A stretch of 64,000 nucleotides of DNA from Kitasatospora aureofaciens (lineage in GTDB: Bacteria; Actinomycetota; Actinomycetes; Streptomycetales; Streptomycetaceae): positions 62,001 to 126,000 of the forward strand of contig JODU01000013.1 of NCBI GenBank assembly GCA_000720845.1, read 5' to 3'. Each line of letters begins with the position of its first letter. The first letter of the stretch is position 1. This document shows positions 46,127-54,842 of the stretch, one piece after another. The notes beneath the pieces are model-generated. The model saw only the letters and a list, made by a program, of their open reading frames with translations. It did not search any database and was not told the origin of the DNA. A program made the position numbers and the translations under genes.

Positions 46127-47062
46127 CTAACGACGGCTCGACGGCGGCAGCTGGGCCGCGCTCACCTGCTCGCCCAGCACCTCCGCCAGGAACTGCACGA
46201 GCCAGCGCTGGGCCGGGCTGCGTGAGGACTCGTGGCGCGCGTACAGGGCGATTTCGATGGGCTCGGTCTCGAACGGCAGCCGCACCAGGCGCACCCGGTG
46301 GGAGGTCGTGAAGACCTCGCCGACGTACTCGGGGACGATGGCCACCAGGTCGGTCTGCTCCAGCAGGTAGGGCAGCATCGAGAAGCGGGTGGCGTCCACG
46401 GCCACCCGTTCCAGGAGCCCGTGGGCGCCCAGCAGGGCCCTGGGCGTGACGTGGCCGCTCGGTCCGAACACCGTCGCGTGGTGCTCGGCCGCGAGGTCCT
46501 CCGGCGTGACCGCGTCGCCGCGCACGCGCGGATGGTCCGCGGCGACCATCAGGACGTAGCGCTCGCGGAAGAGCGGGATGCGCACGGTGAGGTGCGAGGT
46601 GATCACCGGGGTGGCCACGAACGCGTCGAGGTCGCCGCGGCGCAGTTGTCCCTCGGCGTCCTCCACGTCGAAGGGGCGGACGGTGAAGGAGACCCCCGGC
46701 GCCCGCTCGCGGGCGGCGGCCACGAGCCTCGGCAGCAGCGTGGCCTCGCCGAGGTCCGACAGGGCGATGGTGAAGCGGCCCGACATGGTCCCGGCGTCGA
46801 AGACGTCGCCCTGGCGGACCGTCCCGTCGATCTCCGCCAGCGCGCGCTGGAGCGGCAGATACAGCCGCCGCGCGCCGGCGGTGGGGGTCAGGCCGCGTCC
46901 GTTGCGGCGGAACAGCTCGTCGTCGAAGTGCCGGCGCAGCTTGCCCAGGCTGTAGCTGACGGTGGGCTGGGTGACGTGGAGCGTCTCGGCGGTGGCCGTG
47001 ACGCTGCCGGTCTCGTAGAGCAGGACGAAGACGCGGGCCAGGTTGAGATCGAAGGTGCCCAT
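46127..47062 (-). CDS. LysR-family regulator of the mdlC operon
   Basis: A 311-residue LysR-type regulator. The HTH is in residues 1-62 (LNLARVFVLLYETGSVTATA, LHVTQPTVSYSLGKLRRHF) and the ligand-binding domain in residues 90-300 (FTIALSDLGEATLLPRLV). NodD/LinR-like features such as ELFRRNGRGLTPT fit regulators of aromatic catabolism. It is divergent from mdlC with 94 bases between start codons, so it very probably activates that operon with an aromatic acid as effector. ATG 47062 (MGTFDLNLARV) is used; the ATG 11 codons upstream is inside the promoter region. Confidence 0.9.
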   Translation of the reverse strand: MGTFDLNLARVFVLLYETGSVTATAETLHVTQPTVSYSLGKLRRHFDDELFRRNGRGLTPTAGARRLYLPLQRALAEIDGTVRQGDVFDAGTMSGRFTIALSDLGEATLLPRLVAAARERAPGVSFTVRPFDVEDAEGQLRRGDLDAFVATPVITSHLTVRIPLFRERYVLMVAADHPRVRGDAVTPEDLAAEHHATVFGPSGHVTPRALLGAHGLLERVAVDATRFSMLPYLLEQTDLVAIVPEYVGEVFTTSHRVRLVRLPFETEPIEIALYARHESSRSPAQRWLVQFLAEVLGEQVSAAQLPPSSRR

Positions 47063-47156
47063 ATCGACTGACTCTATATCGGAGTGGAGAAACATCTATT
47101 GGTGCCCATGTCGTGGGGTGCCTAGCGTGTGCCGCGTCACTTCGAAAGGAACGTCC

Positions 47157-48737
47157 GTGCCATCCGTGCGTCGTGTCTCCCACGATTTCCTGGAGCGCCA
47201 GGGGCTCACCACCGTCTTCGGCAATCCGGGCTCCAACGAGCTGCCCTTCCTCGCCGAGCTGCCCGACGGCTTCCGCTACGTCCTCGGTCTGCACGAGGGC
47301 GCCGTCGTCGGCATGGCGGACGGGTACGCCCAGGCGACCGGCCGCCCGGTGCTGGTCAACCTGCACGCCGCCTCCGGTTCCGGCAACGCGATGGGCGCCC
47401 TGACGAACGCCGTCGCCTCCCGTACGCCGCTCGTGGTGGTGGCCGGGCAGCAGGTGCGCCCCGCCATCGGCCCCGAGGCCAACCTGGCCAGCGTCGACGC
47501 CCCCGCTCTGATGAAGCCGCTGGTCGGCTGGGCTGCGGAACCGGCGTGCGCCGGGGACGTGCCGCGCGCGCTCGCCCAGGCCGTCTTCGAGGCACGGCTC
47601 CAGCGCCGGCCGACCTATCTGTCCGTGCCGTACGACGACTGGTCGGCCGAGGTCGACGACAACGCCCTGGCCGTGCTCGACCGGCGGGTGCTGCGGGCCT
47701 CGGTGCCGGACGGCGAGCAGCGCCGGTGGCTCGTGGAACAGGTCGCCGCGGCCCGGCGCCCCGCGCTCGTGCTGGGCGGCGACATCGACTCGGCCGGCCG
47801 CTTCGACGACGCCGTGCGGCTGGCCGAGCGGCTGGGCGGTCCGGTGTGGGCGGCGCCCTCGCAGTTCCGGCTGCCGTTCCCGAACCGGCATCCGCAGTTC
47901 CGGGGCGTGCTTCCCGCCGGGATCGCGCCGGTCTCGGCGGCCTTCGAGGGGCACGACCTGGTGCTCGTGCTGGGCGCACCGGTCTTCCGCTACCACGAAC
48001 ACCTCCCCGGCCGGTACCTGCCCGAGGGCACCCGGCTGATCCAGGTGACCGAGGACGCCTCCGCCGCCGCGCGGGCGCCGATGGGCGAGGCGCTGGTCGC
48101 CGACCCGGGCGCCGTCGTCGACGTACTCCTGGAGTCGCTCGACGCCGCCGACAGGCCCGCGGACCCCTACCGGCCCGTGCCCGAACCGCTCACCGCCGAG
48201 GGCCCGGGGCTCCACCCCGAGCAGGTCTTCGCCGCGCTGCGCGACGAACAGCCGCAGGACACGGCGTACGTCGTCGAGTCGACGTCGACCAACGCGGCGT
48301 GGTGGCGCCAGATGGACCTGCGCCGCCAGGGCTCCTACTACTTCCCGGCGGCCGGCGGGCTCGGTTTCGGGCTGCCCGGCGCGGTCGGCGTGGCGATGGC
48401 CCAGCCGGACCGCCCGGTCGTCGGCGTGATCGGCGACGGGTCGGCCAACTACGGCATCACCGCCCTGTGGACGGCCGCGCAGCACCAAGTCCCGCTGACC
48501 GTCGTCCTGCTGCGCAACGGCACGTACGGGGCGCTGCGCTGGTTCGGCGGTCTGCTCGGGGTGCCGGACGCGCCGGGGCTGGACATCCCGGGGCTCGACT
48601 TCACCCGCATCGCCGAGGGGTACGGCGTCCGGGCCCAGCACGTGGGCGGGGAGGCGGAGCTGCGTGCCGCGCTCGCCGAGGCCCCGGACCACCCCCGTCT
48701 GATCCAGGTGGACACGGCGCTGACCACGCCCTCCTGA
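47157..48737 (+). CDS. mdlC: Benzoylformate decarboxylase
   Basis: A 526-residue ThDP-dependent decarboxylase, matching the family length. It converts benzoylformate (phenylglyoxylate) to benzaldehyde and CO2. The N-terminal FGNPGSNELPFLAEL with the catalytic Glu of LHEGAVVGMADGYAQ, and the ThDP/Mg motif GDGSANYGITALWTAAQ..LLRN are present. BFDC active-site features such as the early Ser of PGSNE are seen. GTG 47157 has AAAGGA eight bases upstream. Next gene starts 43 bases downstream, so mdlC and the dehydrogenase form one operon. Confidence 0.9.
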   Translation: MPSVRRVSHDFLERQGLTTVFGNPGSNELPFLAELPDGFRYVLGLHEGAVVGMADGYAQATGRPVLVNLHAASGSGNAMGALTNAVASRTPLVVVAGQQVRPAIGPEANLASVDAPALMKPLVGWAAEPACAGDVPRALAQAVFEARLQRRPTYLSVPYDDWSAEVDDNALAVLDRRVLRASVPDGEQRRWLVEQVAAARRPALVLGGDIDSAGRFDDAVRLAERLGGPVWAAPSQFRLPFPNRHPQFRGVLPAGIAPVSAAFEGHDLVLVLGAPVFRYHEHLPGRYLPEGTRLIQVTEDASAAARAPMGEALVADPGAVVDVLLESLDAADRPADPYRPVPEPLTAEGPGLHPEQVFAALRDEQPQDTAYVVESTSTNAAWWRQMDLRRQGSYYFPAAGGLGFGLPGAVGVAMAQPDRPVVGVIGDGSANYGITALWTAAQHQVPLTVVLLRNGTYGALRWFGGLLGVPDAPGLDIPGLDFTRIAEGYGVRAQHVGGEAELRAALAEAPDHPRLIQVDTALTTPS

Positions 48738-48780
48738 ACCAGCTCGAACCCGACCGAAGATCCCGACGAGAGGGAAGACG

Positions 48781-50235
48781 ATGACACTCCTGGACAGCGC
48801 CGTCTGGGGCGGGAAGTTCCACAGCGACGGCTGGCGGGGCTCCCCCACCGAGCAGCCGGTGACCGAACCCGCCACCGGCGACCGGCTCGGCACGGTGGGC
48901 CTGGCCACGGCCGAGGACGTGAACCGCGCCGCCGCCCGAGCCGCCGAGGCACAGCGCGACTGGGCGGCGACCTCGCCGCAGCGGCGGGCCGCCGTGCTGC
49001 GCCGCGCGGGTGAGCTGTTCACCGAGCACGCCGCCGAGATCGAGGACTGGCTGGTGCGGGAGGCCGGCTCGGTGCGCTCCAAGGCCGCCTTCGAGGCGGG
49101 GCTGGCGATCGGCGAGTGCTTCGAGTGCGCCGGACTTCCGACGCACCCCCAGGGCGAGGTGCTGACTTCGGAGGACGCCCGCTGGTCGCTCGCCCGGCGC
49201 CGCGCCGCCGGTGTCGTCAGCGTGATCGCGCCCTTCAACTTCCCGCTCATCCTCGGCCTGCGTTCCGTGGCCCCCGCGCTGGCGCTCGGCAACGCGGTGC
49301 TGTTGAAGCCGGACCCGCGCACCGCGGTGAGCGGCGGTGTCGTCATCACCCGGATCTTCGAGGAGGCGGGGCTTCCGGCCGGTGTCCTGCACCTGCTGCC
49401 GGGCGACGGGTCGGTCGGCCGGGCGGTCGTGGAGGCGCCCGAGGTCCGGGTGATCTCGTTCACCGGTTCCACTCCGGTCGGGCGGGCGATCGGCGAGCAG
49501 GCGGGGCGGCTGCTGAAGCGGGCGCACCTGGAGCTGGGCGGCAACAACGCGCTGGTCGTGCTGCCGGGCGCGGACGTGGCGAAGGCGGCCTCGGCGGGCG
49601 CGTTCGGCTCGTACCTGCACCAGGGGCAGATCTGCATGACGACCGGCCGGCACATCGTGCACGAGTCGCTGGTCGAGGAGTACACCGCCGCGCTCGCCGC
49701 GAAGGCCGAGGCGCTGCCGGTCGGTGACCCGGCCCGGGAGGACGTGGCGCTGGGCCCGATCATCGACCGGCGGCAGCTGGAGCGGGTGCACGGCATCGTC
49801 ACCGACAGCGTCGCGGCGGGCGCGAAGGTCGCCGCGGGCGGCGAGATCGAGGGCGCCGGCTACCGCGCCACCGTGCTGACCGGTCTGACGACGGACATGC
49901 CGGCCTGGCGCGAGGAGATCTTCGGCCCGGTCGCCCCCGTCATCTCCTTCGCCACGACGGAGGAGGCCGCGCGGATCGTCAACGACTGCGAGTACGGACT
50001 GTCCGTCGGCATCCTCGGTGACGTCGGCACGGCGATGAAGCTCGCCGACCGGATCGACTCCGGCAAGGTGCACATCAACGAGCAGACGGTCAGCGACGAG
50101 CCCAACGCCCCCTTCGGCGGGGTCAAGGCCTCCGGCACCGGCTCCCGGTTCGGCGGCGCCGCGGCCAACGTCGAGGCGTTCACCGAGACCCAGTGGCTCA
50201 CGGTCCGCCCGGACATCGCCGACTACCCGTTCTGA
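48781..50235 (+). CDS. Benzaldehyde dehydrogenase (NAD(P)+)
   Basis: A 484-residue aldehyde dehydrogenase. VIAPFNFPLILGLRSVAPAL, the nucleotide loop FTGSTPVGRAIGE, the catalytic Glu in LELGGNNALVVLPG and the catalytic Cys in HQGQICMTTGR are all in place, and the end EAFTETQWLTV is the benzaldehyde/vanillin dehydrogenase form. Following mdlC it should oxidise benzaldehyde to benzoate. AGGGAAG precedes ATG 48781. It is followed by the transporter after 87 bases. Confidence 0.92.
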   Translation: MTLLDSAVWGGKFHSDGWRGSPTEQPVTEPATGDRLGTVGLATAEDVNRAAARAAEAQRDWAATSPQRRAAVLRRAGELFTEHAAEIEDWLVREAGSVRSKAAFEAGLAIGECFECAGLPTHPQGEVLTSEDARWSLARRRAAGVVSVIAPFNFPLILGLRSVAPALALGNAVLLKPDPRTAVSGGVVITRIFEEAGLPAGVLHLLPGDGSVGRAVVEAPEVRVISFTGSTPVGRAIGEQAGRLLKRAHLELGGNNALVVLPGADVAKAASAGAFGSYLHQGQICMTTGRHIVHESLVEEYTAALAAKAEALPVGDPAREDVALGPIIDRRQLERVHGIVTDSVAAGAKVAAGGEIEGAGYRATVLTGLTTDMPAWREEIFGPVAPVISFATTEEAARIVNDCEYGLSVGILGDVGTAMKLADRIDSGKVHINEQTVSDEPNAPFGGVKASGTGSRFGGAAANVEAFTETQWLTVRPDIADYPF

Positions 50236-50322
50236 TCCCTCCGTCACCCGTACCGGTCCCACCCGGCCGCTCCGGCGGTCGGGCTCCGCTCACTCACACC
50301 CGTCCCCGGGGGGAGAGTCATC

Positions 50323-51585
50323 ATGGCTTCCACCACCACGTCCGGCGCGCCCGCGCAGACCGGCCGCGCCGTCGGCGGCACCTGGACGGTGGTCCTGTGC
50401 TGGATCACCGTCCTGCTCGAGGGCTACGACCTCGTCGTCCTCGGCGCCATCATCCCCACCCTGCTCAAGACCCATCACCTCGGCATGACCGCGGGCGACG
50501 CGACCACCATCGCGACGCTCTCGCTCGTGGGCGTCGCCATCGGCGCGGTCTGCGTCGGTCCGCTGGCCGACCGGCTGGGCCGGCGTCGCCTGCTCATCGG
50601 CTCGGTCGTGCTCTTCTCGGTCCTGACCATCGTGGTGCCGCTGGCGAACTCCGTCGCCATGTTCGCCGCGCTGCGCCTCCTCGCCGGTCTGGGTCTGGGC
50701 GCCTGCATGCCGGTGTCGCTCACGATGATGGCCGAGCACATGCCCGCCAGCCGGCGGGCGCGGGCCAGCACCCTGACGATGACCGGTTACCACACCGGTG
50801 CGGTGATCACCTCGCTGCTGGCGCTGCAGGTGACGGACAACTGGGAGATCCTCTTCTATCTGCTCGGTGTCGTCGGCCTCGTGATAGCCGCGATCCAGTG
50901 GTTCAAGCTGCCCGAGTCGGAAGCCTTCGTTCGGGCCAAGCAGGACGGGGCACACCGCGTGCCGTTCACCGAGCTGCTGAGGCCGGCGTACCTGCGTGCG
51001 GGCATCGGCATCTGGGTGGCCTCGTTCATGGGACTGCTGCTGGTCTACGGCCTCAACACCTGGCTGCCCAAGCTGATGAACGACGCCGGCTACCCCGTGC
51101 CGACGGCCGTGACCCAGCTCCTGGTGCTCAACATAGGCGGCGTCGTCGGCCTGGTCCTCGGCGGGTTCGTGGCCGACCGGCGGGGCATCAAGGGCACCAC
51201 CATGGTCTGGTTCGCGGTCTCGGTGCTCATGCTGGGGTGTCTGAGCATCAAGATGGAGAGCGACCTGCTGCTCAACGTCGTGGTCTTCTTCACCGGCGTG
51301 TTCGTCTTCTCCGCCATGGTGCTGGTCTACGCCTACGTGACGCACTACTACCCGGCGTCCGTGCGCGGCACCGCGCTCGGCTCGGCGTCCGGGATCGGCC
51401 GGATCGGCTCGATCGTCGGCCCGTCGATCACCGGCGCGCTGGTCGCTTCGGGGGTCGGACATCCGTGGGGCTTCTACTTCTTCGCCGCGGTGGCGGTCCT
51501 CGGCTTCCTGGCCGTGCTGACGCTGCCGCGCGACGGCGGGGGCGAGCCGGCCGAGGCCGCGGCGCCCGCGGCACCGGCCGGGTGA
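50323..51585 (+). CDS. Aromatic acid:H+ symporter (AAHS family MFS)
   Basis: A 420-residue transporter of 12 helices. GYDLVVLGAIIPTLL in helix 1 (with the DxxxxG of AAHS members), GPLADRLGRRRLLIGS in loop 2-3, RLLAGLGLGACMPVSLTMMAE and YGLNTWLPKLMNDAGY match BenK/PcaK/MhpT-type carriers of benzoate-like acids. In this operon the likely substrates are mandelate or benzoylformate. A GGGGGGAG site precedes ATG 50323. A terminator follows. Confidence 0.9.
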   Translation: MASTTTSGAPAQTGRAVGGTWTVVLCWITVLLEGYDLVVLGAIIPTLLKTHHLGMTAGDATTIATLSLVGVAIGAVCVGPLADRLGRRRLLIGSVVLFSVLTIVVPLANSVAMFAALRLLAGLGLGACMPVSLTMMAEHMPASRRARASTLTMTGYHTGAVITSLLALQVTDNWEILFYLLGVVGLVIAAIQWFKLPESEAFVRAKQDGAHRVPFTELLRPAYLRAGIGIWVASFMGLLLVYGLNTWLPKLMNDAGYPVPTAVTQLLVLNIGGVVGLVLGGFVADRRGIKGTTMVWFAVSVLMLGCLSIKMESDLLLNVVVFFTGVFVFSAMVLVYAYVTHYYPASVRGTALGSASGIGRIGSIVGPSITGALVASGVGHPWGFYFFAAVAVLGFLAVLTLPRDGGGEPAEAAAPAAPAG

Positions 51586-51604
51586 TGCCCTGACGGCACG
51601 AGGA

Positions 51605-51640
51605 ACGGGAGCAGGGGGCCGCGCGGCCCACTGCTCCCGT
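51605..51640. terminator. Bidirectional terminator after the mandelate-type operon
   Basis: Perfect 10-bp arms ACGGGAGCAG / CTGCTCCCGT around a 16-base loop that itself holds the palindrome GGGCCGCGCGGCCC, between convergent genes. Confidence 0.75.
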
Positions 51641-51661
51641 CGGTGTCCGGAGGGGTGCGGC

Positions 51662-52429
51662 TCAGTCCTTGTCGACCTCCTGGCCCAGCACCTTGCCGTT
51701 GGCCGCGTCGACGTCGACGGTGGTCTTGTTCCAGTTGCCCTTGTCGACCACGTCGACGCTCCAGACGACCTGCTGGTCGTCATTGTCACCGAGTTCGACG
51801 TGGGTGACGGTGCCCTTGGCCTTGGCGGTGGCCGCCTTGACCGCCTGCTGCGGCGTCTGCTTGGCCTTGTCCAGCCACTGGGTGACCTGGGTCTTGTCGT
51901 CGGAGTCCTGGTCCGGGTCGACCATGGTCCGGAAGACCTTGCCGTTCACCGCGTCGATGTCGATGCGGTGCAGGGTCCCGTCGGACTGGGCGACCTTGGC
52001 CTCCCACTCCGGGGCGCCGTCACTGGGGGCGGGGTTCGGCATGCTCGGGCTCGCCGACCCGGACGGCGAACCGCTCGGCGACGCGGTGGCGTCGGCCTCC
52101 GTGCGCTTGAGTTCGAGGTCCACGAGCTTGCCCTCGGGGACCTCCTTGACGGCGGTGTCGGCGGCCTTGTCCCAGGTGACCTTCGTCGCCGAGACGAGGT
52201 CCTTGCGCTCGGTCCGGTCCTCGTTCATCGAGGCCGACGGGGAACCCGAGGGGGAGGCGGACGCGGTATCGGTGGCGGACGCGGAGGGGGATTCGGTCTG
52301 AGCCGCCTCCGCGACGCTGGAACGGTTCGTATCGGCGTTCGTGCAAGCCGTCAGCAGCAGGACGGAGGCGCCCAGGGCACCCGTCACGGCCAGCGAACGC
52401 AAGGGGGGGAGTCGTCGTGCAGAGCTCAT
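51662..52429 (-). CDS. PepSY-domain lipoprotein
   Basis: A 255-residue exported lipoprotein. The signal peptide ends in the lipobox LTAC (about residues 24-28); a Ser/Pro-rich linker follows (residues 35-70). Two PepSY domains come after: residues 75-165 (DKAADTAVKEVPEGKLVDLE, WEAKVAQSDGTLHRIDIDAV) and residues 175-255 (QAVKAATAKAKGTVTHVEL, VVWSVDVVDKGNWNKTTVDV). PepSY domains inhibit proteases or act as binding modules at the cell surface. A second low-complexity linker separates the domains. ATG 52429 gives the correct signal peptide. Confidence 0.88.
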   Translation of the reverse strand: MSSARRLPPLRSLAVTGALGASVLLLTACTNADTNRSSVAEAAQTESPSASATDTASASPSGSPSASMNEDRTERKDLVSATKVTWDKAADTAVKEVPEGKLVDLELKRTEADATASPSGSPSGSASPSMPNPAPSDGAPEWEAKVAQSDGTLHRIDIDAVNGKVFRTMVDPDQDSDDKTQVTQWLDKAKQTPQQAVKAATAKAKGTVTHVELGDNDDQQVVWSVDVVDKGNWNKTTVDVDAANGKVLGQEVDKD

Positions 52430-52539
52430 GATGCTGTCCGTAACCGCTCCGTCACGCAGACACACCGGTCCGGCATGAAAACCACCCTATTGGCCGGAGT
52501 GTGACGGCCCCGCGGACAGTGAGGCGCCGACAGGGGCTT

Positions 52540-53526
52540 TCAGCGGGCCCGCACGAACTCCACCCGACCGGTGCCCGTGGCGGTCACCGGGCACCGGGGC
52601 AGCGTCCGGATCCCGCCCCCTTCCAGCCACTCCCGGTACGCGGTGGACTGGCGGGCGACCTCCCAGTACGCGTCCTCCAGCGCCGGGAAGACGGCGTCCA
52701 GCTCGGCCCGGGTGCGGGCGGCCAGCAGCAGGCGTACGCCGAGGGGGTCGCCGTACAGACGCCGTACCGCCATGTCGGGGCGGGACTGGGAGCTGGGCTG
52801 GCAGACCGTGACGACCTCACCGGTGGCGACCAGCGAGGCGGCGGTGTGGTAGTCGCCGTGCAGCACACGGGGGTTGAGGCCGACGGCACGCAGCATGCGG
52901 TGCACACCGTCCCATTCGCCGTCCACGGTGGGATCGACCATCCACCGGTCGTCGGCGAGGTCGGCGAGCCGGACGACGGGCCGGACGGCCGCGGGGTGGT
53001 CGGCGGGCAGCATGACGAACTGCGGTTCGCGCTCGACCAGGACGCTCAGCCGCAGGCCCTCCGGGACGTGCAGCGGGCTGCCCTCGACCTCGTGCACGAA
53101 GGCGACGTCCAGCTGCCCTTCGGCGACCCGGCGCAGCAGCGCGTTGGCGGAGACGTCCATCTGCAGGGTGGGTTCCAGGCCCGGCCGTCTGAGCCGGCGC
53201 AGCCAGCCGGCCAGGGCGCGGCTGGCCGTGGAACCGACCCGCAGCCTGCTGTCGCCGCCGGCCGCCGCGGCACGCGCCTCGCGGACCAGCGTGCTCATGT
53301 CGGCCAGCAGCGGCCGGGCCCGGCCGAGGACCGTCCGGCCGAGCGGGGTGGGGCGGCATCCGGTGCGCTCCCGGGTGAACAGGGGGCCGCCCAGGGCCTG
53401 TTCGATACGGGTCAGTTGGGTGCTCAACGTGGGCTGCGCGACGCCCAGTTGGCGTGCCGCCCGGTGCAGGCTGCCGGCGTCGGCGATGGCGCACAGCGCG
53501 CGTAGGTGCCTCACCTCGAGCTCCAT
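52540..53526 (-). CDS. LysR-family regulator of the snapalysin gene
   Basis: A 328-residue LysR-type regulator: HTH RHLRALCAIADAGSLHRAA, LGVAQPTLSTQLTRIEQALG, then a ligand-binding domain with VGSTASRALAGWLRRL. It is divergent from the snapalysin gene (215 bp between starts). In Streptomyces the small neutral protease gene snpA is activated by a divergently transcribed LysR gene (SnpR/MprR type), and the layout here is the same. A CTATCACC/GGTGATAG palindrome lies between the two genes. Confidence 0.9.
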   Translation of the reverse strand: MELEVRHLRALCAIADAGSLHRAARQLGVAQPTLSTQLTRIEQALGGPLFTRERTGCRPTPLGRTVLGRARPLLADMSTLVREARAAAAGGDSRLRVGSTASRALAGWLRRLRRPGLEPTLQMDVSANALLRRVAEGQLDVAFVHEVEGSPLHVPEGLRLSVLVEREPQFVMLPADHPAAVRPVVRLADLADDRWMVDPTVDGEWDGVHRMLRAVGLNPRVLHGDYHTAASLVATGEVVTVCQPSSQSRPDMAVRRLYGDPLGVRLLLAARTRAELDAVFPALEDAYWEVARQSTAYREWLEGGGIRTLPRCPVTATGTGRVEFVRAR

Positions 53527-53633
53527 GCAGGGAGCGTAAAGCGGAACAGTTGGTTGCGCCAGGTGAACAAAAGGCGGCGGATCAGGGCGAGTTCTGCACT
53601 CTGGTCGAAGCCGCTACGAGTGGCCGGACGGCG

Positions 53634-53656
53634 GGTGATAGCCCGGCCCTATCACC
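53634..53656. promoter_or_regulatory. LysR operator between regulator and snapalysin genes
   Basis: GGTGATAG-cccggcc-CTATCACC, perfect 8-bp arms, 7-base spacer. Interrupted dyads of this size are typical LysR regulator binding sites. It lies 86 bases upstream of the snapalysin start. Confidence 0.65.
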
Positions 53657-53741
53657 TGTTGCCATCATCACAGCGGGCTCACGGGCGCCCCACACTCAGC
53701 GATGACGACTTCTCCCCACTCCCCCACTCTAGGAGTCATCG

Positions 53742-54425
53742 ATGCGTATCAGCCTGCCCCTGCTGTCCACCGCGGTCGGTCTCGGCCTGACGGCGGCCGT
53801 GCTCGGCACCGGCCCCGCCGCGACGGCCGCGGCGCCCCAGGAGCCGGTCCGGGCGGCCCAGCTCGGCTACCAGCCCTCGGCCGGCTCGGGCGAGGACGCG
53901 GCCGCCAACCGGGCGTTCTTCGAGGCGGTCGTCAAGTCCGTCGCCGAGAAGCGCGCCGCCAACCCGTCGGCCACCGCGGCCGTCACGGTCTACTACAGCG
54001 CCACCAACGCGCCGAGCTTCCGTTCACAGATATCCCGCTCGGCACAGATCTGGAACAGCTCGGTGTCCAACGTGCGGCTCGCGGAGTCGAGTTCCGGCGC
54101 GGACTTCGCGTACTACGAGGGCAACGACTCGCGCGGCTCGTACGCCTCCACGGACGGGCACGGCAGCGGGTACATCTTCCTCGACTACCGGCAGAACCAG
54201 CAGTACGACTCGACCCGCGTGACCGCCCACGAGACCGGGCACGTGCTCGGCCTGCCCGACCACTACTCCGGGCCGTGCAGCGAGCTGATGTCCGGCGGCG
54301 GCCCCGGCCCGTCCTGCACCAACCCCTACCCGAACGCCAACGAGCGCGGCCGGGTGAACCAGCTGTGGGCGTACGGCTTCCAGGCCGCTCTCGACAAGGC
54401 GCTGGAGAAGACCTCCCAGCGCTGA
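53742..54425 (+). CDS. snpA: Snapalysin (small neutral zinc protease, M7)
   Basis: A 227-residue secreted metalloprotease. A signal peptide (RISLPLLSTAVGLGLTAAVL, then AATAAAP) and a short propeptide precede the catalytic domain. The zinc motif HETGHVLGLPD, with a downstream acid as third ligand, is the M7 signature HExxHxxGxxD. The disulfide partners are in PCSELM and SCTNPY. Family enzymes prefer aromatic residues at P1' and act in the medium. It is divergent from its LysR regulator and followed by a terminator. Confidence 0.95.
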   Translation: MRISLPLLSTAVGLGLTAAVLGTGPAATAAAPQEPVRAAQLGYQPSAGSGEDAAANRAFFEAVVKSVAEKRAANPSATAAVTVYYSATNAPSFRSQISRSAQIWNSSVSNVRLAESSSGADFAYYEGNDSRGSYASTDGHGSGYIFLDYRQNQQYDSTRVTAHETGHVLGLPDHYSGPCSELMSGGGPGPSCTNPYPNANERGRVNQLWAYGFQAALDKALEKTSQR

Positions 54426-54442
54426 CGCCGACGGCGGACCAC

Positions 54443-54474
54443 CGCGGGGGCGGCCCGGCCGGGCTGCCCCCGCG
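54443..54474 (+). terminator. Terminator after snapalysin
   Basis: CGCGGGGGC / GCCCCCGCG outer stem with an inner GCCCGG/CCGGGC stem, 18 bases after the stop. Confidence 0.65.
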
Positions 54475-54562
54475 CGCGTACGCGCCCCCTTCCCCTCCGC
54501 TTGCGCAACGTCCCCGCGGGTATGCGTGGTTCACCCTGCTGTGAGATCCGAAGGAGTGGGAC

Positions 54563-54823
54563 GTGGACGAGCGGAAGGCACCTGCCGACGGCGGTCTGAG
54601 CGCGCTGGAGCCGGGCACGAGGCAGCGCGCGCAGTTGCGCGGTCGCGTCGCCGACATCGCCTGGACGGCCCTGTGCACGGTGCTCGCGCTGTGGGCCGTG
54701 TGGAGCGCCGTCGATCTCGTCCGGGGCGCGACGGCGTGGGTGTACTGCGCCGTGGCCTGGGTACTGCTCGCCGTGACCCTGGGCCTGCGGGTGCCGGCGG
54801 TGAGGCGCAGGACCTCCCTGTAG
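54563..54823 (+). CDS. Small two-helix membrane protein
   Basis: An 86-residue protein with two hydrophobic helices, IAWTALCTVLALWAVWSAV and WVYCAVAWVLLAVTLGL, separated by a short loop (DLVRGAT). The N-terminal 30 residues are charged. GAAGGAG precedes the GTG at 54563. It has no recognisable domain; it may be a conserved Streptomyces small membrane protein of unknown function. Convergent with cbiZ-like gene. Confidence 0.75.
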   Translation: MDERKAPADGGLSALEPGTRQRAQLRGRVADIAWTALCTVLALWAVWSAVDLVRGATAWVYCAVAWVLLAVTLGLRVPAVRRRTSL

Positions 54824-54842
54824 CGGAAACCGGTCCCGGGGA

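Noticed and set aside
46113..49802. Very long minus-strand open frame (about 1230 codons)
   Set aside because: It is antisense to mdlC and the dehydrogenase and shares their codon shadow. The real minus-strand gene there is the LysR gene at 46127-47062.
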